DNA of 6,743 nucleotides from Planctomycetaceae bacterium UBA6163 (GTDB lineage Bacteria; Planctomycetota; Planctomycetia; Pirellulales; Pirellulaceae). Location of the stretch: NCBI GenBank assembly GCA_002428205.1, contig DIUH01000420.1, positions 1-6,743 of the forward strand, read 5' to 3'. Shown here in pieces: positions 1 to 4,877 of this stretch (position 1 is the first letter of the stretch; each line of letters opens with the position of its first letter). The notes below the pieces were generated by a model. It was given only the letters and a program-made list of their open reading frames with translations. It had not been told where the DNA came from and did no database searches. A program made the translations under genes and the position numbers.

Positions 1-2
1 AG

Positions 3-197
3 CAGGAAAACGGCGAAATCGGGTATCGCACAGGGGACTGGTCCCCAAAGGGAACGGCACCCCACAAGTTCACGCCCGTGCCGGGCGTACCGTTGCTCCA
101 GAGCGTGCAGTTGCGTGCTTTCGAAGTGGATACCTATTTGTTGCACGCCCGGCGAACGCATTTTGTTCCGCCACCAAACCACAGTGGCGGCTTCTAA
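3..197 (+). CDS. C-terminal fragment of an unrecognised protein (5' end outside window)
   Basis: The frame is open from the window edge to a TAA at 195-197 and gives 64 residues beginning QENGEIGYRTGDW and ending HFVPPPNHSGGF. It was preferred over the two other frames open here because its composition is balanced (Tyr, Trp, Phe, Asp and Glu present), while the others are rich in Arg, Ala and Thr and look like shadows. No domain is recognised. A hairpin with arms CCGCCAC (168-174) and GTGGCGG (184-190) sits inside its last codons. A GGCGAAC box at 151-157 resembles the left end of an attC site, but I could not find a convincing right partner. It could be the last ordinary gene before the cassette array or a further cassette gene. 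Assignment of this frame is moderate only. Confidence 0.4.
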   Translation, partial: QENGEIGYRTGDWSPKGTAPHKFTPVPGVPLLQSVQLRAFEVDTYLLHARRTHFVPPPNHSGGF

Positions 198-407
198 CTT
201 TTGTCGCTAGCGAAGCCCAACGAGAAAGATGCGCCGTCAACGGTACTGCTGACCGGATGACTGACCACTTCGTTTTATCACCTGATCTATCAGCGACTGC
301 AGATAGCTTGTGCGGCATGGCATCACTAATCCATTGCTTCAGTAATCACCCGTCTAATGATAACCACAACTTCGATCACATGGCTTACAAAACCGACCAG
401 CAGTCGA

Positions 408-437
408 TTGATTCTCGATCGCCGCTGACGGTACAAT
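408..437 (+). promoter_or_regulatory. Possible sigma-70-like promoter upstream of the first complete gene
   Basis: TTGATT (408-413) and TACAAT (432-437) are separated by 18 bases. The -10 box matches consensus at five of six positions and the -35 box at four. It points toward the gene starting at 578, with about 130 bases of leader that would include the attC-like right box at 557-563. If it works it would drive the first cassette of the array. Such matches also arise by chance, and planctomycete promoters are poorly conserved. Confidence 0.25.
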
Positions 438-481
438 CAACTTCGCAAAACGCATTAACAAAAACACACACAGCGGGAAGC

Positions 482-563
482 GAGGAACCGCAGCGACTTC
501 AGCCTTGAACTTCGCTACGTTCAGCAACACGTATCGGTGGCACGATTGCTGCCAACGTTATCC
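482..563 (+). other. Degenerate attC-like recombination site (first of the series)
   Basis: The right end is well formed: GTTATCC at 557-563 fits GTTRRRY loosely and is preceded by a 4-base spacer CAAC (553-556) and an arm ending in GATTGCTGC. The same right box recurs at 1134-1140. The left end is weak. GAGGAAC near 482-488 could pair with the right box, and GCAGCGA (490-496) with TTGCTGC (546-552) through one G-T wobble. The centre contains TGAAC/GTTCA as an inner stem. The right box is supported; the full site is an inference from the repeating layout. Confidence 0.35.
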
Positions 564-577
564 GCAAAAAAACAACA

Positions 578-1054
578 ATGCAACAGTCTGACTTTGTGCG
601 ACTTCTAGACCTTGCGACTGCAGACGCCATTGCGTTCGCGAAGACGATGCTGCTTGATCAACTTCCCGAAAAATACATTTATCGAATTTTCCCCAACCAA
701 TCATACGATGACAACCGCGACGCAGATGTGATCGTGTACCCAATGGATTCCCTCGATTCTTTAGACGATTACCGTGAAATGACACGCGGTGACTGCATAC
801 GCTTCCTGTACCGCGAAGGGCGCATTCCCGAATGGATAGACATTAGCGTTGGTGGTGCCGACACGAATCTGACCTATGTCGACTGTCGGTGTTGTGGGCG
901 ATTTACCAACGATGACGAACGGTTATACTACAACCGACGCGAGCGTGGCCCGTTTGGTGTAAAGTCGCCGACATTTCCTCACTGGATTCCAATGGGCGAA
1001 AAGAGTCCACGGTTTCGTCTTGCTGATATCGTCACGCCGACCAACGATAGATAG
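578..1054 (+). CDS. Hypothetical soluble protein with a C-x-C-C motif
   Basis: This 158-residue protein has no signal peptide or membrane segment. Residues 1-35 look helical (DFVRLLDLATADAIAFAKTM). The middle is acidic (YDDNRDADVIVYPMDSLDSLDDY), followed by FLYREGRIPEWIDISV at about 76-91 and VDCRCCGRFTNDDERLYY at about 101-118. Cys103, Cys105 and Cys106 could bind metal. The tail is basic and Pro-rich (GPFGVKSPTFPHWIP). I do not recognise the family with certainty, though the GxxPEWIDISV and CCGRF blocks look like conserved cores of a widespread bacterial family. The ATG lies 15 bases after an attC-like right box, a typical cassette arrangement, and no Shine-Dalgarno sequence is visible. The stop codon TAG (1052-1054) overlaps the left box of the next attC-like site. 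Confidence 0.85.
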   Translation: MQQSDFVRLLDLATADAIAFAKTMLLDQLPEKYIYRIFPNQSYDDNRDADVIVYPMDSLDSLDDYREMTRGDCIRFLYREGRIPEWIDISVGGADTNLTYVDCRCCGRFTNDDERLYYNRRERGPFGVKSPTFPHWIPMGEKSPRFRLADIVTPTNDR

Positions 1055-1140
1055 CCAAGTGGTGAGAGAACCGCCTCCATCGACGCGGGTTTTGAAACCA
1101 TAGTTTCTTGGCGACCGCCCCGTTAACGCCAGTGTTATCC
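1050..1140 (+). other. attC-like site between the C-x-C-C gene and the PH-like gene
   Basis: The left box GATAGCC (1050-1056) overlaps the stop of the upstream gene. The right box GTTATCC (1134-1140) is preceded by spacer CAGT and an arm CCCCGTTAACGC (1118-1129). The left arm (about 1059-1073, GTGGTGAGAGAACCG) pairs only partly with it and has extra bases. The terminal region contains GGGTTTTGAAACC, which resembles the loop of the much better site at 4265-4358. The right half and loop are convincing; the left arm has diverged. Confidence 0.45.
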
Positions 1141-1174
1141 TGATCGGAGCAATCGAATCCAAACACCCATTTCA

Positions 1175-1834
1175 TTGCCGGCTCGGCCGTATTTCAGACG
1201 GGTCGGGATCTGTTGCACGATTTTCTTTTTAAGCATGGGCGCCTTCTCTGTTTTTGTGGCGTCTACCAATGCCGATGAATCGTTCGAGAGCCCGTCTTTA
1301 GCTGCCTGCATTTTTGGTGTTTTTTGGGGCGCGTTTGCTTTGCTGGGTATATACCTTTGGTTTTTCTCCCGACGATACAGACTCGAAATCACCGAGGATG
1401 CGATAGAACAAGTCGGCGTATTCACGAAACGACAAATCAGATTTGAAGAACTCCAGAACGCCAAATGGAGAAATTGGCCGCAGGGTGGCAGCATCAAACT
1501 AACGACTCTGGATTCTCGATTGTCAATTGAACTTGGAACAACAGACTCGCGTGATTCCTTAATTAATTTTCTTCACGAACGAATTCCCACGTCCATTCAA
1601 TCGGGTTGGGATACATTTCGTCACAATAAAGAACTCGCCAATAACAAAAAACCGATATCACCATTCTGGCAGGGTATCATTTTTTACCTGTTTGCAGTTT
1701 CGTTCGTGGTGGCTTGGTTCATTGGGCTGGGCGCTGTAAACTTGGTCGCCGCAGTTGTCAACTCTGGGTTCGCAACATATATGATGACGCGAAAACCGCA
1801 GGACACCGAGGCGGCGAACGAAAACCGCACGTGA
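1175..1834 (+). CDS. Membrane protein with a bacterial PH-like domain
   Basis: Using TTG at 1175 the product has 219 residues. Hydrophobic segments lie at about 11-29 and 43-64, then a soluble region at about 68-140, then a hydrophobic pair at about 164-203. The soluble part starts RRYRLEITEDAIEQVG and continues FTKRQIRFEELQNAKW, the strand-turn-strand pattern of bacterial PH-like domains found in small membrane proteins. The start is uncertain. ATG at 1235 would cut into the first helix. Upstream of the TTG the frame stays open and reads NRIQTP, reminiscent of the NPYQTP opening of many planctomycete membrane proteins, so the ancestral start may lie near 1151 and have been lost, or a rare start may be used. 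Its role is unknown. Confidence 0.8.
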   Translation: MPARPYFRRVGICCTIFFLSMGAFSVFVASTNADESFESPSLAACIFGVFWGAFALLGIYLWFFSRRYRLEITEDAIEQVGVFTKRQIRFEELQNAKWRNWPQGGSIKLTTLDSRLSIELGTTDSRDSLINFLHERIPTSIQSGWDTFRHNKELANNKKPISPFWQGIIFYLFAVSFVVAWFIGLGAVNLVAAVVNSGFATYMMTRKPQDTEAANENRT

Positions 1835-1890
1835 TGCGGGTCGTGATATCATCGTCCTTTGGCTGCGGCTCATTTACCGCACTGAATCAT

Positions 1891-2325
1891 ATGAATGCCC
1901 TTAAACATGCGATGATGGCATTGCGAAAGATAGCCGTGATAGCCTGGGCGTCGCCGTACTCCATCATCGGACTGCTGATTGGTTGCACTGGTGTCATTTT
2001 TGGTGGCCGTGTCCGGATCGTCGGACCAGCGATCGAATTCTATGATGGTGGCATCAAATGGTTTGTTCACAGACTTCCACACGGACAATTCACCCTTGCA
2101 CTGACCCTTGGGCACATCATCCTGGGACAGACCGATGCCGCACTCGCAATCGCGCGAAGGCATGAAGTCGTGCACGTCGCTCAATATGAAAGGTGGGGAC
2201 CGCTGATGCTTCCGGCATACTTAATCGCGTCTTGTTACGTCTATTACACTGGAAAACGGTTCTATCGCGACAACCCATTCGAACGAGAAGCCTACGATAA
2301 AGACGGCGGCGAACAAGACAGATAA
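1891..2325 (+). CDS. Small membrane protein with an HExxH zinc-peptidase signature
   Basis: From ATG at 1891 the product has 144 residues. A hydrophobic segment at about 13-36 (IAVIAWASPYSIIGLLIGCTGVIF) anchors it. The core at about 88-110 reads ARRHEVVHVAQYERWGPLMLPAY, with His91-Glu92 and His95 forming HExxH, the zinc-binding signature of gluzincin-type peptidases. The conserved end RDNPFEREAY (about 126-135) offers acidic residues as a possible third ligand. I recall related small proteins with HERVHVRQYERWG in many bacteria, usually annotated as hypothetical; catalytic activity is not established from sequence. The frame is open back to 1714, but that part overlaps the preceding gene and reads like noise, so 1891 (or 1915) was chosen. 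Only 56 bases separate it from the upstream gene, so both may share a cassette and transcript. Confidence 0.85.
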   Translation: MNALKHAMMALRKIAVIAWASPYSIIGLLIGCTGVIFGGRVRIVGPAIEFYDGGIKWFVHRLPHGQFTLALTLGHIILGQTDAALAIARRHEVVHVAQYERWGPLMLPAYLIASCYVYYTGKRFYRDNPFEREAYDKDGGEQDR

Positions 2326-2326
2326 T

Positions 2327-2419
2327 GCGGCAACCATCCGATGGGCCGAAGCGGCGGATCGGCCGCCTCCACATGGGAAACCAGGCCCTGCCACCACTCG
2401 GCCATCGCAAGCATTCCCC
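2327..2419 (+). other. attC-like site with extrahelical bases and bottom-strand wobble pairs
   Basis: The left box CGGCAAC is at 2328-2334. The left arm CGATGGGCCGA (2339-2349) pairs with TCGGCCATCG (2398-2407) if one G in 2343-2345 is left out. A second extra base, A2350, follows, and GCGGCGG (2351-2357) then pairs with CCACCAC (2391-2397). The two mismatches in that block are C:A on the top strand, which become G-T wobbles on the bottom strand, the strand that folds in attC recombination. Spacer AAGC (2409-2412) and a decayed right box ATTCCCC (2413-2419, expected GTT) end the site. The upstream stop codon lies immediately before it. Confidence 0.7.
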
Positions 2420-2457
2420 GACTGAAGTATCACGAATCACAGCAGATTGATGCACCA

Positions 2458-2784
2458 ATGCAAAACGCACTTATTTTTGATGCGCCGCCGGTTTTGTACG
2501 ACGAGATTGCAGACATTCTCGATGCGGCCGATTACACCTATTCGCGAACGATCTGCGAGAGCAGGACAACGGGCGTGCGCCGATTGGATATTGCGGGCTA
2601 TGACATCTCACATGGCAACACTACAGTTCATGTAGGAATTGAACACCGACTGGGGAACCACAAATTGACGCTCATGATCATACCGAATCGACGATCTTTC
2701 TGGCGTCGCGATAGGCCGTCCGAGCAACTTGCCGAGCGCATTGCGTCGGTATTGAAGGAATACGGCGCCCAAGATCCCGCGTGA
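2458..2784 (+). CDS. Hypothetical protein, 108 residues
   Basis: ATG at 2458 lies about 39 bases after the preceding attC-like site. The protein opens MQNALIFDAPPVLYDEIADILDAADYTYSRTI, suggesting a strand followed by a helix. A central block follows (GVRRLDIAGYDISHGNTTVHVGIEHRLGNHKLTLMII, about 40-76) with alternating hydrophobic residues typical of beta strands. It ends with a charged helix (SEQLAERIASVLKEYGA). No catalytic motif, signal peptide or membrane helix is seen and I do not recognise the family. An upstream in-frame extension to 2341 would run through the attC arms and was rejected. No Shine-Dalgarno sequence is evident. Confidence 0.75.
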   Translation: MQNALIFDAPPVLYDEIADILDAADYTYSRTICESRTTGVRRLDIAGYDISHGNTTVHVGIEHRLGNHKLTLMIIPNRRSFWRRDRPSEQLAERIASVLKEYGAQDPA

Positions 2785-2811
2785 CGTTGACCGACTGCGC
2801 TGCGAAACTGC

Positions 2812-2895
2812 GGGGGACAATTGCGTGCACCCGAACACCCGAGTCGGGCGATTTTGAGATTGAGAATCTTTTTCGCGTGACGCGTATCGACACCC
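2812..2895 (+). other. Degenerate attC-like site downstream of the 108-residue gene
   Basis: The left box GGGGGAC (2812-2818) is followed by AATT and the left arm GCGTGCAC (2823-2830). This arm pairs with GTGACGC (2877-2883) if one G is left out, the same kind of extrahelical base seen in the other sites. CCGAA (2831-2835) nearly pairs with TTCGC (2872-2876). The loop contains a small CCCGA/TCGGG hairpin (2838-2848) and a GATTTTGAG stretch similar to the other loops. Spacer GTATC leads to GACACCC (2889-2895), a right box that has lost its GTT core, so this site may no longer recombine. Confidence 0.5.
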
Positions 2896-2911
2896 GACCG
2901 AGGCACTTCGA

Positions 2912-3499
2912 TCACACGCCAGACAATTCCTGCATTAACGTCCAGCATGTCCAATCGCGACCATCGTATTTATACCAGACGAATCGCCTGAATGGGACTC
3001 GCTCGCCCGTGAGCGTCACGCACTCACCCACAAGGGTGAGCGTAAATGATTCACTGTATTCGATCGCAGCAACGAACCGCTTCTTGCCCCGTTCATCGTT
3101 AACAGCATTACCCCGAGCGACTGTATAGGTTCGCTCTGCTGCTGGTGAATCTGGCGAAATAAGGCTTTTGTGCTTTCCGTTCTCAAATGAGATGGCGACA
3201 TCGTCCAGAATAATTTGATCGAATGCGTCGCTGGACTGTTCGTGGGTTTGGTCGTACAAAAGCAATACTAGATCATGCGGCGGATGCTCTCGGTCGATTC
3301 GAAAGAACGGAACGTAAAGCCTCTTTTCATTGGGGGCAATGTACGCATAGGGCACGAACACGCCATCTATGAGTTGCTGTTTAACATGAGATTCAAACTT
3401 GTCTCGCGAACCGATTACAATGCACCCTGTGGATGCTATTGATAGCGTCAGTACGGCAAGGACTCCGCTTCGTGTTGACATTCGGATTCTCGAGGGCAT
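2912..3499 (-). CDS. Predicted lipoprotein on the opposite strand
   Basis: The 195-residue product has an N-terminal signal: charged residues, a hydrophobic stretch (GVLAVLTLSIASTG) and a cysteine at residue 26 in the lipobox-like context ASTGC, so it is probably a lipid-anchored envelope protein. A second ATG at residue 7 (3481) has GAG at a reasonable Shine-Dalgarno distance and gives a more typical signal peptide; it may be the true start. The mature part has strand-rich blocks (FVPYAYIAPNEKRLYVPFFRID, DLVLLLYDQT, IILDDVAISFENGKH) and Cys160 and Cys185 near the end. The family is not recognised. It is the only minus-strand gene and lies between two attC-like sites that face the plus direction, so it would be a cassette with a reversed gene needing its own promoter. 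Confidence 0.85.
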   Translation of the reverse strand: MPSRIRMSTRSGVLAVLTLSIASTGCIVIGSRDKFESHVKQQLIDGVFVPYAYIAPNEKRLYVPFFRIDREHPPHDLVLLLYDQTHEQSSDAFDQIILDDVAISFENGKHKSLISPDSPAAERTYTVARGNAVNDERGKKRFVAAIEYSESFTLTLVGECVTLTGERVPFRRFVWYKYDGRDWTCWTLMQELSGV

Positions 3500-3513
3500 T
3501 TATATCGCGATCC

Positions 3514-3541
3514 ATTACCGAAATGCTGCCCTTGGGGTCAA
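3514..3541 (-). promoter_or_regulatory. Possible promoter for the reversed lipoprotein gene
   Basis: Read on the minus strand, TTGACC (complement of 3536-3541) and GGTAAT (complement of 3514-3519) are 16 bases apart. The -35 box matches consensus at five of six positions and the -10 box at four. The boxes end 14 bases before the first possible ATG (3499) and 32 before the second (3481), so the second start would have the more usual leader length. A dedicated promoter is expected here, because a reversed gene cannot be read from an array promoter. Confidence 0.3.
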
Positions 3542-3632
3542 GTGCGAAATCCAAACCGCTATGGACGCGTACGCGACTGATTAGATGTCGATTTTTGCAA
3601 TCAACCACATTCGCACCTCAGGCCATTGGCCG

Positions 3633-3696
3633 AGCGAACGGACCGATCTGCGCGACGAATTTGAGAGTTTGGCACCCGCATCACAGACGCTTCACC
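3633..3696 (+). other. Possible short, decayed attC-like site
   Basis: AGCGAAC (3633-3639) can serve as a left box and CTTCACC (3690-3696) as a decayed right box. GATCTGCG (3645-3652) pairs with CGCATC (3677-3682) if C and T are left out, and a loop with AATTTGAGAG lies between. It stands exactly where the repeating layout predicts a site, between the reversed lipoprotein unit and the next gene, whose ATG begins 5 bases later. The stem is short, so this rests mainly on position. Confidence 0.3.
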
Positions 3697-3700
3697 GAAG

Positions 3701-4165
3701 ATGACAAACACGGCCGTTGCAACACTTAACGCTCGCCTTCGACCGATGGACCGTGGCGAGCGTTACGAAGGCCCAACGATTAAAGCCCTGGATGGCCATG
3801 TTTTCTATAAAGTTGTCGAGGGATGATCGCAATTGCTTGCGGGCGGAAATGAGATCGCATGCAGTCGCATTGACATCGACATTCACCATCTTGATCAGGC
3901 CTTGCCACAGCTTACAGATACTGGTGCGCCCATGGGATCATTCCTCGCCTACACTGATAAGAACGAACAGCGGCAAACGATTGCGTTTGGCAAATCCGTC
4001 GGACTGGCAATCTACCTCAACGACACCGACCTGCCTGAAGTTGTGTATGCAAAATACGACGAAAACTACATAATATCATCTATCGACAAAATCCTCGAAG
4101 GCTTCGGCTATGACCAAAGCTTTTGGCACGGGCAAACTGAAACTGCACTCTCCATCCATGGATGA
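3701..4165 (+). pseudogene. Family gene interrupted by an in-frame TGA at codon 42
   Basis: One continuous frame runs from ATG 3701 to TGA 4163-4165 except for a single TGA at 3824-3826. Before the stop it encodes MTNTAVATLNARLRPMDRGE and so on to KVVEG; after it SQLLAGGNEIA, ALPQLTDTGAPMGSFLAY, GLAIYLNDTDLPEVVYAKY and the end WHGQTETALSIHG. I recall a widespread bacterial family with the blocks LNARLRPxDRGERYE, GGG[ST], DIEID, GAPKGS, YLNGTDLPDEVYA and WxGxTETALxxxG in this order. The stop falls where the family has glycine in GGG[ST], so one GGA-to-TGA change explains it. Restart at TTG 3833 would make only the C-terminal 110 residues. The function of the family is unknown to me. Alternatives are UGA recoding or a sequencing error. 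Confidence 0.75.
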
Positions 4166-4177
4166 CCCCACGCTAGA

Positions 4178-4285
4178 ATGCGGAAAGTCCTTCGTGGCCT
4201 GCTTGATGACCGCCCGTTGTGTGCGAAGGCACGCGTAGTCGAGCTTCCTGCCAAGATAGGAAAAGGTGAACTTGCCAAGCCGTGA
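4178..4285 (+). CDS. Possible 35-codon ORF ending inside an attC site
   Basis: After the stop of the interrupted gene the same frame reopens at ATG 4178 and runs to TGA 4283-4285, encoding MRKVLRGLLDDRPLCAKARV and then VELPAKIGKGELAKP. It fills the otherwise empty 100 bases between that gene and the next attC-like site, and its stop lies within the left arm of that site, as other genes in this array end in or near their attC. It is too short to judge and may be chance or the tail of a lost gene. Confidence 0.2.
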   Translation: MRKVLRGLLDDRPLCAKARVVELPAKIGKGELAKP

Positions 4286-4358
4286 GCCGAAGCGGACGGG
4301 CCGAGCGTTTTGAAATTTATGATTTATTGTCGCCGCTCGGCTACGGCGACCGTTCGTC
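4265..4358 (+). other. Best-formed attC-like site, with two extrahelical bases
   Basis: The left box GGTGAAC (4265-4271) pairs with the right box GTTCGTC (4352-4358) at five of seven positions, plus one wobble. The left arm GCCGT (4279-4283), extra G4284, AGCCGA (4285-4290), extra A4291, GCGG (4292-4295) pairs perfectly with CCGC, TCGGCT and ACGGC at 4333-4347. That is 15 base pairs with exactly two unpaired bases, both in the left arm. A 4-base spacer GACC lies between arm and right box. The loop contains GCGTTTTGAAA. Two single-base bulges plus an unpaired spacer are the hallmarks of attC in integrons (established for the class). The same G and A bulges recur at 2327-2419. Confidence 0.8.
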
Positions 4359-4402
4359 GCCAGATGCAATCTTCGATTGTGAAGCGAAGACTATCGAAAA
4401 CC

Positions 4403-4407
4403 AAAGG
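4403..4407 (+). promoter_or_regulatory. Ribosome binding site supporting a GTG start at 4417
   Basis: AAAGG at 4403-4407 stands 9 bases before GTG 4417. It is among the clearest Shine-Dalgarno-like sequences in the window and, together with the NPFQPP protein motif just after the GTG, fixes the start there instead of at the GTG at 4282, which lies inside the attC arm. Confidence 0.5.
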
Positions 4408-4416
4408 TACTGCGTC

Positions 4417-4767
4417 GTGTCTGAGAACCCTTTCCAACCACCCGTAGATGTTGAGACCACGAGCCAAGATAAAACGCATGGCTTAACGAGAACTCACGCG
4501 ACTTATAATGTTGTCACTGATACCGTAACTGGCGTAAACGTACGCTGGAAGGATAATAAATTTCAAGCAATATTCGTATTTATTTCGATTGTGGTGACCG
4601 CGACGCTGGGTGTAATACTAGCCACGCTGAACTCTCCTTGGAACTTGCCTTGGCACGGTGGTGCGTTGATCGGGTCGTTTGCCGGGCTGGTTATCGGTAT
4701 TTTTGGAAGCGGAATTTTTCTGATGATTTATCGAGCGGCACGGCACATTAAAGGAAAACACGATTAG
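4417..4767 (+). CDS. Two-helix membrane protein with N-terminal NPFQPP motif
   Basis: Starting at GTG 4417 the product has 116 residues: MSENPFQPPVDVETTS, then a polar linker, then NVRWKDNKFQ just before a first membrane helix at about 50-70, a short loop with WNLPWHGG, and a second Gly-rich helix at about 82-105 ending LMIYRAARHIKGKHD. The NPFQPP opening is a recurrent N-terminal motif of Pirellulaceae membrane proteins, and the RWKDNxFQ and YRAxRHxxGKHD ends recall small proteins of that group; this comes from memory. The positive C-terminus suggests a cytoplasmic tail. It lies between attC-like sites at 4265-4358 and 4778-4867 and forms a single-gene unit. The role of the family is not known to me. 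Confidence 0.85.
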   Translation: MSENPFQPPVDVETTSQDKTHGLTRTHATYNVVTDTVTGVNVRWKDNKFQAIFVFISIVVTATLGVILATLNSPWNLPWHGGALIGSFAGLVIGIFGSGIFLMIYRAARHIKGKHD

Positions 4768-4777
4768 CACTTCAGGC

Positions 4778-4867
4778 GACGAACAACGAAATGCACTTCA
4801 GTTGCTCGCACCGCGTTTCCTGATGGCAAGCAACTCGAACGCAACCGCGTGATTTCAATTGCTCCCC
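4778..4867 (+). other. attC-like site after the NPFQPP gene
   Basis: The left box GACGAAC (4778-4784) is followed by AAC and the arm GAAATGCAC (4788-4796), which pairs with GTGATTTC (4849-4856) if one G is left out. GTTGC (4801-4805) can pair with GCAAC (4841-4845) or form an inner hairpin in which GTTGCTCGC (4801-4809) meets GCAAGCAAC (4826-4834), with its single C:A mismatch becoming a G-T wobble on the bottom strand. Spacer AATT and right box GCTCCCC (4861-4867, one change from GTT) end the site. The pattern matches the other sites of the array. Confidence 0.7.
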
Positions 4868-4877
4868 CTACCGATTG

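Larger units (their letters stand above)
198..577. other. 380-base stretch without a convincing gene
   Basis: One frame is open across the whole stretch and could start at an ATG at 257 and stop at 506-508 (83 codons). Its product is rich in Ser, Thr, Asn and Gln and has no recognisable fold, so I do not call it a gene. The stretch holds a perfect 10-base palindrome TCGCTAGCGA (204-213), a CTGAT/ATCAG inverted repeat near 283-294, a possible sigma-70-like promoter (408-437), and a degenerate attC-like site ending in GTTATCC (482-563). It may be a decayed cassette, or the boundary between ordinary chromosome and the array. Confidence 0.4.

Noticed and set aside
33..46. GGGGAC-TG-GTCCCC inverted repeat
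   Set aside because: The two-base loop is too short for a stable hairpin, and it sits inside the partial coding region; no partner repeat elsewhere.
257..508. 83-codon open frame on the plus strand
   Set aside because: Composition dominated by Ser, Thr, Asn and Gln, no domain, no ribosome binding site; its frame is open by chance well upstream of the ATG too. Kept only as a note in the gene-free stretch.
1813..1900. Possible further attC-like site between the PH-like and HExxH genes
   Set aside because: A GGCGAAC left box (1813-1819) and some TGCGG/CCGCA pairing exist, but no right box resembling GTTRRRY was found. The two genes may simply share a cassette.
2857..2873. AGATT-GAG-AATCT hairpin followed by five T, terminator-like
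   Set aside because: The stem is only five base pairs and AT-rich, and the position coincides with the loop of an attC-like site, where similar TTTTGA stretches occur in other sites.
2781..3128. 115-codon open frame on the plus strand
   Set aside because: Antisense to the lipoprotein gene, whose signal peptide, lipobox-like cysteine and composition are much more convincing.
3727..3765. Perfect 11-base inverted repeat TAACGCTCGCC / GGCGAGCGTTA with a 17-base loop
   Set aside because: Looks like a short recombination site or terminator, but lies in the conserved N-terminal coding part (LNARL and GERY) of the interrupted gene, so it is better explained by codons. No T-run follows.
4076..4369. 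97-codon open frame on the minus strand
   Set aside because: It covers the end of the interrupted gene, the gap and the attC-like site on the other strand; no recognisable motif and its content is explained by the forward features.
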